Shown piece by piece: positions 32,971 to 41,208 of a stretch of 64,000 nucleotides of DNA. The position numbers were made by a program, and so were the translations under genes. Source of the stretch: Crocinitomicaceae bacterium. GTDB lineage: Bacteria > Bacteroidota > Bacteroidia > Flavobacteriales_D > Crocinitomicaceae. How positions within the stretch are numbered: position 1 is the first letter of the stretch; each line of letters begins with the position of its first letter. The stretch is from positions 248,001 through 312,000 of the forward strand of contig JAJTCM010000003.1 in assembly GCA_021325675.1 (NCBI GenBank). Reading direction: 5' to 3'. The notes under the pieces are model-generated. The model saw only the letters and a program-made list of their open reading frames with translations, was not told the DNA's origin and searched no databases.

Positions 32971-33050
32971 ATATGCTAATGAGTTAATGTGCTAATTCGT
33001 TCCATTTAAAATAATCAGCATATTAGCACATTAAAGTATTAGCATATTAA
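32971..33050. repeat. Intergenic AGCACATTA repeat, copy 4, forming a long inverted repeat
   Basis: ATATGCTAAT (32971-32980), GAG, TTAATGTGCTAAT (32984-32996), a 25-base loop, ATTAGCACATTAA (33022-33034), AGT, ATTAGCATAT (33038-33047). The arms are exact inverted repeats of 13 and 10 bp with the same 3-base gap, so a 26-base hairpin can form. The right arm includes the stop codon of the Mrp gene (33047-33049). Confidence 0.75.
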
Positions 33051-34132
33051 TCCTGTTTTGCTAATTTCTTATATTTCAAGCTTTTCACTTCCTCTACAAA
33101 CTTCGCCGTTAAATCTTCAAAGGCTTTGGATGTGATTGTATTTTCCTGGAACACCGCCGGACGCCCAACGTCGCCGGATTCGCGCACGCTTTGTACCAGT
33201 GGGATATGCCCGAGGAACGTTTCGCCCATTCCTTCAGCGAGGTTTTTCGCCCCGTCGCGTCCAAAAATGTAATACCTGTTGTCAGGCAGCTCTTCCGGCG
33301 TAAACCAGGCCATATTTTCTACCAGGCCGATCACCGGAACATTGATGTTTTCCAGCTTGAACATGTTCACCCCTTTGCGGGCATCGGCCAGCGCAACTTC
33401 CTGTGGCGTGCTGACAATTACAGCCCCGTCCAAAGGAACGGTTTGCACCAGTGAGAGGTGAATATCGCCGGTTCCAGGGGGAAGGTCGACCAATAAATAG
33501 TCCAGCTCGCCCCAATAAGTATCGGTAAACATTTGTGTGAGTGCCTTGGCAGCCATCGGTCCGCGCCAAACAACTGCGTTGTCCTGCTCTGTGAAAAAGC
33601 CGATCGACATAATTTTAATGCCGTAGCTCATCACCGGGTTCATCAGTGGCTTGCCTTCAACGTCGAGCATAGTCGGGCGTTCACCAACGACATCGAACAT
33701 TGTCGGCATGGATGGCCCGTAAATATCGGCGTCCACTACCCCGACCTTATAACCCGCTTTGGCTAAGCCGCCGGCGAGATTGGCCGTGACTGTAGATTTT
33801 CCAACACCGCCTTTCCCGGAGGCAATCGCGATGATATGCTTCACTTCCGGCAGGATCTTGCGTTTTGCATTTGCCTGGTCGGCCGGTAAAGCTTTTACGA
33901 TCGTCGTCAGCTGGATATCTTTTCCGAAAGCGTTTTTCAGCTGGAACTCCACGAGCTCCTGCATACGCTTGCGGGCATGAAGCGCCGGGTTGGTAATTAA
34001 AATCGTGGTGGCAATATGTTCTTCCGAAAACCCGATGTTTTCAACGAGGTTTTGGGAAACAATGTCTTTTTTGAGCTCCGGTTCGAGGACCTGGCCCAGA
34101 ACCGATAAAATATTTTCTCTGTTAATTTCCAT
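33047..34132 (-). CDS. Mrp/ApbC-family P-loop iron-sulfur carrier without the CxxC motif
   Basis: 361 residues. The N-terminal MIP18/DUF59 domain (about 5-85) is followed by the deviant Walker A motif ASGKGGVGKST (106-114), DADIYGPSMP, and DLPPGTGD. Mrp/Nbp35 proteins bind and pass on 4Fe-4S clusters and hydrolyse ATP. In most family members a CPxC pair near ENMxxF holds the bridging cluster; here the place reads ENMAWFTPEELPDNRYYIFG without any Cys, as in other Bacteroidota versions I know of. This raises the question of how the cluster is held. It is 95 bp upstream of nfu and 6 bp downstream of a lipoprotein gene on the same strand. Confidence 0.92.
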   Translation of the reverse strand: MEINRENILSVLGQVLEPELKKDIVSQNLVENIGFSEEHIATTILITNPALHARKRMQELVEFQLKNAFGKDIQLTTIVKALPADQANAKRKILPEVKHIIAIASGKGGVGKSTVTANLAGGLAKAGYKVGVVDADIYGPSMPTMFDVVGERPTMLDVEGKPLMNPVMSYGIKIMSIGFFTEQDNAVVWRGPMAAKALTQMFTDTYWGELDYLLVDLPPGTGDIHLSLVQTVPLDGAVIVSTPQEVALADARKGVNMFKLENINVPVIGLVENMAWFTPEELPDNRYYIFGRDGAKNLAEGMGETFLGHIPLVQSVRESGDVGRPAVFQENTITSKAFEDLTAKFVEEVKSLKYKKLAKQD

Positions 34133-34138
34133 TCAGGC

Positions 34139-34726
34139 TTATGCTGACTTTTTAACCGGTTTAACGGATTTGATTGATTTAGCCATAAAGTCGATAATTA
34201 CCTTTTCGAAGCCTTCGTCGCGGCTGCGGAATACATAGGTAATGCCATCGATTACTTTCTGGCCGTAAACATGGTAAGATTTGTGTTCCAGACCAACGCT
34301 TTTCGGCGCTGATTTTTCGCCCTCTACTTTCAGGATTCGTTCGTAGAAAATGAAATCAGGCTTATTCTCAATGTATTTGATTTTATAAAAATTCAATCCT
34401 TCGAGACGTTTTTTCTCAGCGGAAACCATTTCGCGGTCATCGCCCCAATCGTCAATAATCATGTGGAAATTCGGCCCAACGATCAGCTCCCATTTGAAAT
34501 CGTCTTCTGCGTGAATGATCTCCGGCGTGGTGGAAGCACCGATATTGGCCGTTTCGTCCGGCAGCATGATGGTTGCAGGAATATCGTATTCTTTCAGTGA
34601 AAACCCTTTGAATTCATACAGCTCTTCATCTTCGATTACTTCGTCTTCCCCATTTTCACCGCCCCCGCAGCTGAACAGAAAAAAGGCTCCTAAAATCAAT
34701 AAACTAGTATAAAAAAAGTTCTTCAT
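34139..34726 (-). CDS. Lipoprotein of unknown function
   Basis: 195 residues. MKNFFYTSLLILGAFFLFSCGGG is a lipoprotein signal (Cys20), followed by an acidic stretch (ENGEDEVIEDEELYEF) and a single mixed alpha/beta domain (WELIVGPNFHMIIDDWGDD, KPDFIFYERIL, SYHVYGQKVIDGITYVFRS, in pieces). No known family recognised. It stands 6 bp before the Mrp gene on the same strand, so the three genes lipoprotein-mrp-nfu and the glycosyltransferase may be cotranscribed. Confidence 0.72.
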   Translation of the reverse strand: MKNFFYTSLLILGAFFLFSCGGGENGEDEVIEDEELYEFKGFSLKEYDIPATIMLPDETANIGASTTPEIIHAEDDFKWELIVGPNFHMIIDDWGDDREMVSAEKKRLEGLNFYKIKYIENKPDFIFYERILKVEGEKSAPKSVGLEHKSYHVYGQKVIDGITYVFRSRDEGFEKVIIDFMAKSIKSVKPVKKSA

Positions 34727-34829
34727 AGCTGTATATTTTCACTTAACCACGCAAATTTACGGTTTTTTTTTCACATGAAAACCATATTGTTCATCAAACA
34801 AATTTATTTTTGCATTGTTGTTATTGCTA

Positions 34830-35711
34830 ATGGGAGTTTACAAAATCAAGGACTTGGAGAATCTAACCGGGATTAAAGCCCATACGATCCGTATTTGGGA
34901 AAAACGCTATGGAATCCTGAAGCCCGGGCGCACTGAAACCCAGATCCGGACATACGACGATACCGAGCTTAATATCCTGCTGAATGTTTCTTTACTGAAC
35001 AAACATGGCCTGAAGATTTCGAAAATCGCCCATCTTTCTTACCCTGAAATACAGGTGCTTGTACGCAAACAGCTCGACGCCGACGCTGAAGCGGGTTTCC
35101 ATGAGAACCTCCTGCTCGCCCTGCTCAACCTGGACGAAAACCTCTTCGGGCAGACTTTTGATAAATTACAGCAGGAAACCGGGCTCGAAAAACTGTTCGC
35201 TGAGCACCTCCTCCCCTTCCTGGAACGAATCGGCGTCATGTGGCAGGTTAATTCCATCACCCCGGCGCAGGAACATTTTATGTCGAACCTGGTCCGCCAG
35301 AAACTGCTCGTTGAAATCAATAAACTGGAGAGCAGCGCTTCCCGCTCAAGCGTGATCCTTTACCTGCCGGAGCATGAAATGCATGAGATAGGCTTGCTGT
35401 TTTACCATTATTTCCTGAAAAAGGCCGGGCTAAAAACTTATTACCTGGGCCAGATGCTGCCTTTGGATGCCCTTTTATATTCCATTCAAAAAATCAAGCC
35501 GCGTGCATTGGTCACGTCCTGGGTAACACACACCGGAGCAGAGAACCCCGCTGCTTATTTTAAAGAGCTTGGCGAAAATACCGGCATTCCTGTTTTTGGC
35601 GGAGGAAACCTGCTGAAAACGAATTATCAGTCCTTACAAAAACACCTGCACCTCATCGATTCCCTGAAAGATTTAGAACTTCTCGTTGCCCGCTGTCAAT
35701 CGATGCAGTAA
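34830..35711 (+). CDS. MerR-family regulator with cobalamin-binding domain (CarH/LitR-like)
   Basis: 293 residues from ATG 34830 (MGVYKIKDLENLTGIKAHTIRIWEKRYG is a MerR winged helix, in pieces); the frame opens five codons earlier. The C-terminal part has the helical B12-cap with W-x9-EH (Trp138, Glu148, His149) and a Rossmann-type B12 domain with E-x-H-x-x-G (Glu183, His185, Gly188 in EMHEIG), the set of residues known from CarH/CarA. In CarH, adenosylcobalamin holds a DNA-bound tetramer in the dark and light breaks it, derepressing carotenoid genes. No carotenoid or photolyase gene is next to it here; the divergent lipoprotein gene (34139) and the sigma-factor operon 168 bp downstream are the neighbours. 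A TATTTTTG box is at 34805-34812. Confidence 0.88.
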   Translation: MGVYKIKDLENLTGIKAHTIRIWEKRYGILKPGRTETQIRTYDDTELNILLNVSLLNKHGLKISKIAHLSYPEIQVLVRKQLDADAEAGFHENLLLALLNLDENLFGQTFDKLQQETGLEKLFAEHLLPFLERIGVMWQVNSITPAQEHFMSNLVRQKLLVEINKLESSASRSSVILYLPEHEMHEIGLLFYHYFLKKAGLKTYYLGQMLPLDALLYSIQKIKPRALVTSWVTHTGAENPAAYFKELGENTGIPVFGGGNLLKTNYQSLQKHLHLIDSLKDLELLVARCQSMQ

Positions 35712-35878
35712 ACTATTTCCCGCAAAAATCAAAGAAATTTCAACTTTTCACCAACCTTTTAGTGCCGGCCTGCGTTTTTGATTTAAATGTATGAACAAAG
35801 AAATAAAGTGTAACTGGTAAACCACTAATAAAGCGTATCTTGCAAATAATTTCGATACATAGTAAATACGGACCGAAA

Positions 35879-36454
35879 ATGCACATTGATTTAGACTTAT
35901 TGCAAAATTGTATAAACAATGATCGCAGGGCACAAAAAAAGCTTTATGAGCTGTGTTACCGTATTTTTATGCCCCTTTGCATGCGTTACAACAGGAATGA
36001 AGAGGATGCGCGCTTTGCGTTTAATAACTCTTACATGAAAATCCTGGCGGGACTTGAGAATGTGAACTTAAAAGAGATCATATTCTTCCCCTGGGCCAAA
36101 CGAATTGTAACAAATGCCTTAATCGATGAGTACAGAAAGCAAAAGTTACACCAGGCGCACTTTATTAACAAAGAAACCGACCGGGAATTAGAATTGCATT
36201 CAGCGAATTCAAACAACGAGGCGGAAAGTAACTTCGGATACGCCGCCCTGCTGAAAATGATTAGCGAAATCCCTGAAATGCACGCCCTCGTTTTCAAACT
36301 ATATGTCATGGAGGACATGAGCCACAAAGAAATAGCCGAACAGCTGGGTATTTCCGAAGGCACATCCAAATGGCATTTATCGATCGCACGCAAAATGCTG
36401 CGGGAGAAACTGGAAAAAATAGATGCGTTAACTGATAAAAAAATGGTAATATGA
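35879..36454 (+). CDS. ECF-type RNA polymerase sigma factor
   Basis: 191 residues from ATG 35879 (MHIDLDLLQNCINNDRRAQKKLY), with the frame opening 13 codons earlier at TTG. Region 2 (about 15-85, RIFMPLCMRYNRNEEDARFAFNNSYMKIL, in pieces, and FFPWAKRIVTNALIDEYRK) and region 4 with a helix-turn-helix (EIPEMHALVFKLYVMEDMSH, then KEIAEQLGISEGTSKWHLS) give the two-domain ECF layout. It overlaps the next gene by 4 bp (ATGA), whose product has a short cytoplasmic N-terminus that could bind the sigma factor. It should direct RNA polymerase to a small regulon in response to an envelope signal. Confidence 0.92.
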   Translation: MHIDLDLLQNCINNDRRAQKKLYELCYRIFMPLCMRYNRNEEDARFAFNNSYMKILAGLENVNLKEIIFFPWAKRIVTNALIDEYRKQKLHQAHFINKETDRELELHSANSNNEAESNFGYAALLKMISEIPEMHALVFKLYVMEDMSHKEIAEQLGISEGTSKWHLSIARKMLREKLEKIDALTDKKMVI

Positions 36455-37800
36455 GCTGGACGGACGATGAAATTGATGCACTTTTCAAAGAAATCCCTAC
36501 GCAACATAAACCTTCACCTTTCCAAGACTCATTCTTTGATGAGATTGAGCATTTATTGCCTAAAAAGAGGAGAAAAACAGGTTTATTCTGGGTATTGGGC
36601 TCTGCGCTCGTTGCCCTGATGACGACTTTTATATACAGCGACGCTTTACCGGGCAAAACACAACTTGCTGACAGCAAGCTAACGGGCACCCTTAACCCGG
36701 GGCAAAAACTGACCGCTTCGTTGAATACATTAAGCCCGCTGAATGAGAATGAGAATCAAAATGAGACCGCAGGCAGCACCGCAGGTAAACAGGGTGCGGA
36801 TGCCGGTCAGAATGAATTTACTTACACCAAACAAACCCGCAAGGCAAACAAACCGGCAACAGCAAATACAAACAATACACAGCCGGTAAGCAGATCTTCA
36901 CAGCAAAGCTCCGGTGAACAACCGGCAGAAGCAACGGACGATCTTTCTTTGAGCGGCTCACATGAAACTGCAGCTTTGGAAAGCAGGAACGAAGATGAGG
37001 GCGTGCATGTAAATCCGGACGAGTCCAGTAAGCTTTCAGAAGAAAATGAAGGTGTAAACGGGAGAACTGATGACACTCAGCAAAGACCGGAATTTATTTC
37101 ACCTCTGATTACTTCCCGCCTGAGCTTGCTTGCCCCGCAATATTTCAATACCGACAGCGAAAAACAAATCCAGGCGCTTTATTTGCCGATGCTGCACAGG
37201 AAACATTTCCTGACAGTTGAAGCGGGCGCAGGCTTTACCGAGAATTTCATCAAAATGGAGAATTCTTCTCAAAGACCGATGCCAACAGCCAGCCTGGGCT
37301 TGTCCTATCAATACCGTACGAAAGGCCTGTACTACTCAGCTGGTTTCAACTGGATGAATTTCAGTCCGAACAGCCTTAACCTGACCCGCGAATCCAAAGT
37401 TTACGGTTTCGAAGCTAACCAGTACAGCCAAAACATCGATTACAAATGGATTACTATGATGGAAATGCCGCTCACCGTTGGAAAACGTTTCCGGAACAGC
37501 GGTGTCAGCCTGGGAATTTCTCCGTCCCTCGTCCTTGGCAGCATGGTTGACTTCACCAAAACACAAAACGGGAACGTGACCGAAAGATCAACTATTTACG
37601 GTAACATGCTCGGCCTGAAGCAATATGCGGCTTCCGTTAACATCGCCTACGATTTACAAATTGCACGCAACCTGGACTTCGGCGTGAAAATTTCCAATAT
37701 GCTGCTTAACCCGCTGGATGAGACGCGTTTCATCGGCCAGCTCAACAAAAATCCTTTCCAGGCACAGGTAACACTTAAAAAACACTTCAGAATCAAATGA
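36451..37800 (+). CDS. Putative dual-membrane-spanning anti-sigma factor with outer-membrane beta-barrel
   Basis: 449 residues in three parts. Residues 1-43 are cytoplasmic (MSWTDDEIDALFKEIPTQ, ending PKKRRK); 44-62 form one membrane helix (GLFWVLGSALVALMTTFIY); 63-about 245 are an unstructured linker rich in N/Q/S/T/E with no hydrophobic segment; 252-449 look like an 8-strand outer-membrane barrel (KHFLTVEAGAGF, ASLGLSYQYRTKG, LYYSAGFNWMNFS, SLGISPSLVLGSM, ending QAQVTLKKHFRIK). The gene starts inside the sigma factor gene (ATGA). This domain order matches the Dma-type anti-sigma factors reported in Bacteroides, in which one chain spans inner membrane, periplasm and outer membrane. The role as anti-sigma factor is inferred from gene order and topology. 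Confidence 0.8.
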   Translation: MSWTDDEIDALFKEIPTQHKPSPFQDSFFDEIEHLLPKKRRKTGLFWVLGSALVALMTTFIYSDALPGKTQLADSKLTGTLNPGQKLTASLNTLSPLNENENQNETAGSTAGKQGADAGQNEFTYTKQTRKANKPATANTNNTQPVSRSSQQSSGEQPAEATDDLSLSGSHETAALESRNEDEGVHVNPDESSKLSEENEGVNGRTDDTQQRPEFISPLITSRLSLLAPQYFNTDSEKQIQALYLPMLHRKHFLTVEAGAGFTENFIKMENSSQRPMPTASLGLSYQYRTKGLYYSAGFNWMNFSPNSLNLTRESKVYGFEANQYSQNIDYKWITMMEMPLTVGKRFRNSGVSLGISPSLVLGSMVDFTKTQNGNVTERSTIYGNMLGLKQYAASVNIAYDLQIARNLDFGVKISNMLLNPLDETRFIGQLNKNPFQAQVTLKKHFRIK

Positions 37801-38861
37801 TGAAACTTAAGCACATATCGTATTTACTGTTAGCGGGTATTTTATTCACTGCCTGCAAGAAAAAGATTGTCGAAATCCCCGAATCCAACTCCCCTGTTTT
37901 CGTAACCACAGGGCAGCTCGGGGAAGACAACATCAGTATCGTTGCCGGCGACGATGACGCCCAGTTCAGCAACAGCATTTCTACAATTAACGGCGTCAGC
38001 TATTACAGCGGAACGCTGATCCAGGGCTCTACGGAAATTGAGCTCGGCATGTACAAAGGCGATAACGAGCTTCCGCAGCTGAACATCGACAACATCACGA
38101 GCCTGAGCAGCATGGGCTTTGCTTCTTTACCGCTTGGGCCTTTATTCGAAGTAAAACGCGAAAATTTCGAGAACAACAGCAACATCAAGGAAATCAAATG
38201 GTATGTAGACGATGTGTACGCCGGAACGAACTCCGTTAAAATTTTTGAGCCGGGCAAATACCGCGTGTGTGCCAAAATCCTCTATGCCAACAAATATGAA
38301 TCCGAAGTATGCAACGATATTATTGTCGGCTACACCCGCAGCAACGAGCTTGAGCTGGATTTTTCGCTTGAAGGCAACAACCAATTCACCTCCTGGATCG
38401 AATCCACGGGAACCGTTTCGCATGTTAAATGGTACCTCAACGAACAGCTGATCTCGGAAGAAACAAGCCTGTCAACCGTTTTACCGGCTACTTTCAATAA
38501 GCTGAAGGCCGAAGTCACTTTTGCCGATGGTTCTAAGCGGGTCCGGAGCGTAATGGTGGACGGAACACATTCAGATTGTTCTATCGAAGATTTTGCCCGC
38601 CAGGAACAAAACGATAACCTGTCCTGGGATTATAAGCTGCGCCTGAATATCAAGTATGAGGGCAACGAATATTCTTCCATGGATGTTGACAACAGCGAAA
38701 GCTCCCTGAAAATCAGCTCTATTGATTATTTTGGGATCGACAGCAAAGGAAACCCGGTTTACCTGGTGAAAGGCCTTTTGAAATCCAAAGTGAAATCCAA
38801 AGCAACCAACGACATCCTGGATGTAAATTTAAACATCTCCTGGGGTCTCGGTTTAAAATAA
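37797..38861 (+). CDS. Lipoprotein of the sigma-factor operon, function unknown
   Basis: 354 residues (or 353 from the second ATG). MMKLKHISYLLLAGILFTACKKK is a lipoprotein signal (Cys20), and the acidic-free KKK after Cys is unusual for surface export signals. The protein is beta-rich, with two PKD/Ig-like sections (IKEIKWYVDDVYAGT..GKYRVCAKILYANK and VSHVKWYLNEQLIS..KLKAEVTFADGSK) that resemble each other, so an internal duplication is likely. It overlaps the barrel-protein gene by 4 bp (ATGA), so sigma factor, anti-sigma-like protein and lipoprotein form one unit. A periplasmic or outer-membrane partner that loads or reads the barrel is a reasonable guess. Confidence 0.75.
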   Translation: MMKLKHISYLLLAGILFTACKKKIVEIPESNSPVFVTTGQLGEDNISIVAGDDDAQFSNSISTINGVSYYSGTLIQGSTEIELGMYKGDNELPQLNIDNITSLSSMGFASLPLGPLFEVKRENFENNSNIKEIKWYVDDVYAGTNSVKIFEPGKYRVCAKILYANKYESEVCNDIIVGYTRSNELELDFSLEGNNQFTSWIESTGTVSHVKWYLNEQLISEETSLSTVLPATFNKLKAEVTFADGSKRVRSVMVDGTHSDCSIEDFARQEQNDNLSWDYKLRLNIKYEGNEYSSMDVDNSESSLKISSIDYFGIDSKGNPVYLVKGLLKSKVKSKATNDILDVNLNISWGLGLK

Positions 38862-38866
38862 TTTCG

Positions 38867-38874
38867 TATATTTG
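38867..38874 (+). promoter_or_regulatory. Candidate -7 box for the T9SS cargo gene
   Basis: TATATTTG, 19 bp before the ATG at 38894 and only 6 bp after the lipoprotein stop codon. No TTG at 19 bp upstream; an ECF-type -35 might apply instead. Confidence 0.45.
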
Positions 38875-38893
38875 TTAAAGTATAAAAAAGCCT

Positions 38894-40006
38894 ATGAAAA
38901 AATTATTACTCTCTCTTACTGTATTTGTCTCATTAAGCCTTCAGGCACAAAACCCCATTACAATTACAACGGGTGATCTTCCTTCAATCGGGACCGGTTT
39001 CATTAATATCCAGGAACTGAACCTGCAGGGGATTTATCCGGGTGATCCGGGAGCTAACCAGGCTTACGATATTTCGGGTTTTCAAAACAGCGGCGAAGAT
39101 TCGATTTTCTTCCTCGACCCGGCACAAACGATGTACGCAGACGAGTTTGAAAATGCTACCATTACCCGTTACCTCGCAACAGATACAAGCTATGCTTTTA
39201 TGATCGAAGGCGAAACCAAAGTGGAAATTGAAGGACTTGTTATGAATGTTCCCGGAATTGCCGAGAAAGCAGTAGCAAAAGCTTCAGATCCGCTTACGCA
39301 GTTTACTTTCCCGATGACTTACGAGACAGCTTTCGATGACCTGGCAGCTTTCAGTACCAACAGCGTTTATTTCCACCAGGTAATTTCAGAGGACCCGTAT
39401 ACTTATTTTGATTCGGCCCGCCTGAACATCACCTACGACCGCAGCTCTGTAGTTGACGGCTGGGGAACGCTCGCAACGCCTTTCGGCACAACTTTCAGCG
39501 TATTGCGTCAAAGAGTAGAAGATATCACAGTTTACGCACCTGAGTTTTATCTCTTTTATGTAGACACACTTTTTGGCACTCCTGTAACCATTCCCCTTGG
39601 ATGGCAAACTATCCCGGGTGCAGAAATGAACGACACCACAACGACTTACTATTACCTCGCGAATACGGATTCCGGCAACCCGCTGATCCTGGCTGAGCTC
39701 CAGGAAAACACAAGCGGTTCCATCATCAGCGCACAATATGCCAAACTGCCGATGGCGGCCATTGATGAACTGAGTCTTTCCAATGTTTTTGTATTCCCTA
39801 ATCCGGCAGCAGATTACGTAGAGCTTAAATCACCGGTTCGCCTGAACAGTGTACGCATGCTCGGAAGCGACGGAAAAACAGTTTTCACAACTGAAGTGAA
39901 CAACAACACAGCAACAATTGACCTTACGGCTCTCGCCACAGGAATTTATACCCTGATCATTGATACAGAAAAGGGACAAGAAATTAAACGCGTAAGCAAA
40001 TTATAA
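38894..40006 (+). CDS. Secreted protein with T9SS type A sorting domain
   Basis: 370 residues with signal peptide [19 protein letters not shown]. The body (20-290) is a beta-rich extracellular domain of unknown family with many aromatic and acidic residues ([19 protein letters not shown], in part; YEFYLF absent, but [14 protein letters not shown] present). Residues about 298-370 are the sorting domain: [41 protein letters not shown] and IKRVSKL. It is 32 bp after the lipoprotein of the sigma-factor operon and could be a member of its regulon, but a -7 box in the gap suggests separate transcription. Followed by a strong terminator. Confidence 0.82.
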   Translation: MKKLLLSLTVFVSLSLQAQNPITITTGDLPSIGTGFINIQELNLQGIYPGDPGANQAYDISGFQNSGEDSIFFLDPAQTMYADEFENATITRYLATDTSYAFMIEGETKVEIEGLVMNVPGIAEKAVAKASDPLTQFTFPMTYETAFDDLAAFSTNSVYFHQVISEDPYTYFDSARLNITYDRSSVVDGWGTLATPFGTTFSVLRQRVEDITVYAPEFYLFYVDTLFGTPVTIPLGWQTIPGAEMNDTTTTYYYLANTDSGNPLILAELQENTSGSIISAQYAKLPMAAIDELSLSNVFVFPNPAADYVELKSPVRLNSVRMLGSDGKTVFTTEVNNNTATIDLTALATGIYTLIIDTEKGQEIKRVSKL

Positions 40007-40040
40007 GTTTAATAACTCGAACAACTACTTTCGAAAACAG

Positions 40041-40068
40041 GCCCCGGATTTATCCGGGGCTTTTTTAT
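40041..40068 (+). terminator. Rho-independent terminator
   Basis: GCCCCGGA (40041-40048) and TCCGGGGC (40053-40060) form a perfect 8-bp GC-rich stem with a TTTA loop, followed by TTTTTTATTT. It ends the sigma-factor/T9SS cargo region. Confidence 0.9.
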
Positions 40069-40083
40069 TTCCCAATCTTATTT

Positions 40084-40140
40084 GCCACGAACCATACGAA
40101 TTCACGATTAATTATTTGTGTAATTCGTGCAATTCGTGGC
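40084..40140. repeat. GCCACGAA...TTCGTGGC intergenic inverted repeat
   Basis: GCCACGAA (40084-40091) pairs with TTCGTGGC (40133-40140); inner CGAATT (40097-40102) pairs with AATTCG (40122-40127); the right side carries AATTCGTG twice. It resembles the ATTCGTGTAATTCGTGGC repeats common between genes in many Bacteroidota genomes. Located just before fbp. Confidence 0.65.
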
Positions 40141-40187
40141 CACACAAACCAAAGATTTTCCTTAATTTTGCGGGTAAATTTTTTGCT

Positions 40188-41207
40188 ATGTCTAAAATCA
40201 CCACCCTGAACGAATTTATCCTTGACCGCCAAGCGGAATTTCCTTTTGCAACGGGCGAATTGTCCCGCTTGCTGAGCGATGTTGCCGTTGCGTCTAAAAT
40301 CGTGTCGAACGATGTGCGCCGTGCCGGTTTGGTAGACCACATTCTCGGAGCGCAGGGAGAAACCAATATCCAGGGTGAAGAACAGCAAAAGCTCGATGTA
40401 GTGGCCGATGAGCAATTCATCAAAATGTTCCGTTTCGGCGGAGAGGTTTGCGGCATTGCATCCGAGGAAAATGATGATTTTATGGCATTCGAGGACGAAC
40501 AGTCCAAAAAAGGAAACTACGTTGTCCTCTTTGATCCTTTGGACGGATCTTCCAATATTGATGTGAATGTCTCCATTGGGACAATCTTCTCCATTTACCG
40601 CCGTGTTTCTCCTGCCGGAAGCTCCGCCACTATTGCGGATATGCTCCAGGAAGGCGTGAAACAAGTGGCAGCCGGCTATGTTCTATACGGCTCCTCCACC
40701 ATGCTGGTTTATACTACAGGCCACGGTGTAAACGGCTTTACGCTTGATCCCGCGATCGGGGAATACTGCCTTTCGCACCCGAATATGAAAATGCCTGAAA
40801 CCAGCCGCTTGTATTCCATGAACGAAGGAAACATCGATATTTCACACCCTGGAATCCAGGAATACATCAAATATTGCCAGGGCGAAGAAAAAGCTACCGG
40901 AAGACCATACTCCGGGCGTTATATCGGCTCTCTTGTAGCGGATTTCCACCGCAGCCTGATCAAAGGAGGAATTTACATTTACCCGGCCGTGCCTTCTTCA
41001 CCAAAAGGGAAACTGCGCCTGCTGTACGAATGCAACCCGCTGGCTTTCATCGCTGAACAAGCCGGAGGGCTCGCAACGACAGGCTACGAGCGCATTATGG
41101 AAATCAAACCGACTGAGCTGCACCAGCGCGTGCCTTACATCGTCGGCTCCAAAAAAATGGTCCAACAAGTATTAAACTGCATACAGCAAGCCGACTCCCG
41201 CAACTAA
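40188..41207 (+). CDS. fbp: Fructose-1,6-bisphosphatase, class I
   Basis: 339 residues from ATG 40188 ([12 protein letters not shown]); the frame runs upstream into the intergenic repeat and is not coding there. Class I signatures are complete: [22 protein letters not shown] (metal-binding Glu), [19 protein letters not shown] (metal and phosphate site, in part), [21 protein letters not shown] and the sugar-phosphate site ending [15 protein letters not shown]. It removes the 1-phosphate in gluconeogenesis. A TAATTTTG box (40173-40180) lies 7 bp upstream. It is 1 bp from mfd and probably cotranscribed. Confidence 0.96.
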   Translation: MSKITTLNEFILDRQAEFPFATGELSRLLSDVAVASKIVSNDVRRAGLVDHILGAQGETNIQGEEQQKLDVVADEQFIKMFRFGGEVCGIASEENDDFMAFEDEQSKKGNYVVLFDPLDGSSNIDVNVSIGTIFSIYRRVSPAGSSATIADMLQEGVKQVAAGYVLYGSSTMLVYTTGHGVNGFTLDPAIGEYCLSHPNMKMPETSRLYSMNEGNIDISHPGIQEYIKYCQGEEKATGRPYSGRYIGSLVADFHRSLIKGGIYIYPAVPSSPKGKLRLLYECNPLAFIAEQAGGLATTGYERIMEIKPTELHQRVPYIVGSKKMVQQVLNCIQQADSRN

Positions 41208-41208
41208 A

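Noticed and set aside
40116-40187. Longer N-terminus for fructose-1,6-bisphosphatase
   Set aside because: The extension is encoded by the GCCACGAA inverted repeat; class I enzymes start near the ATG at 40188.
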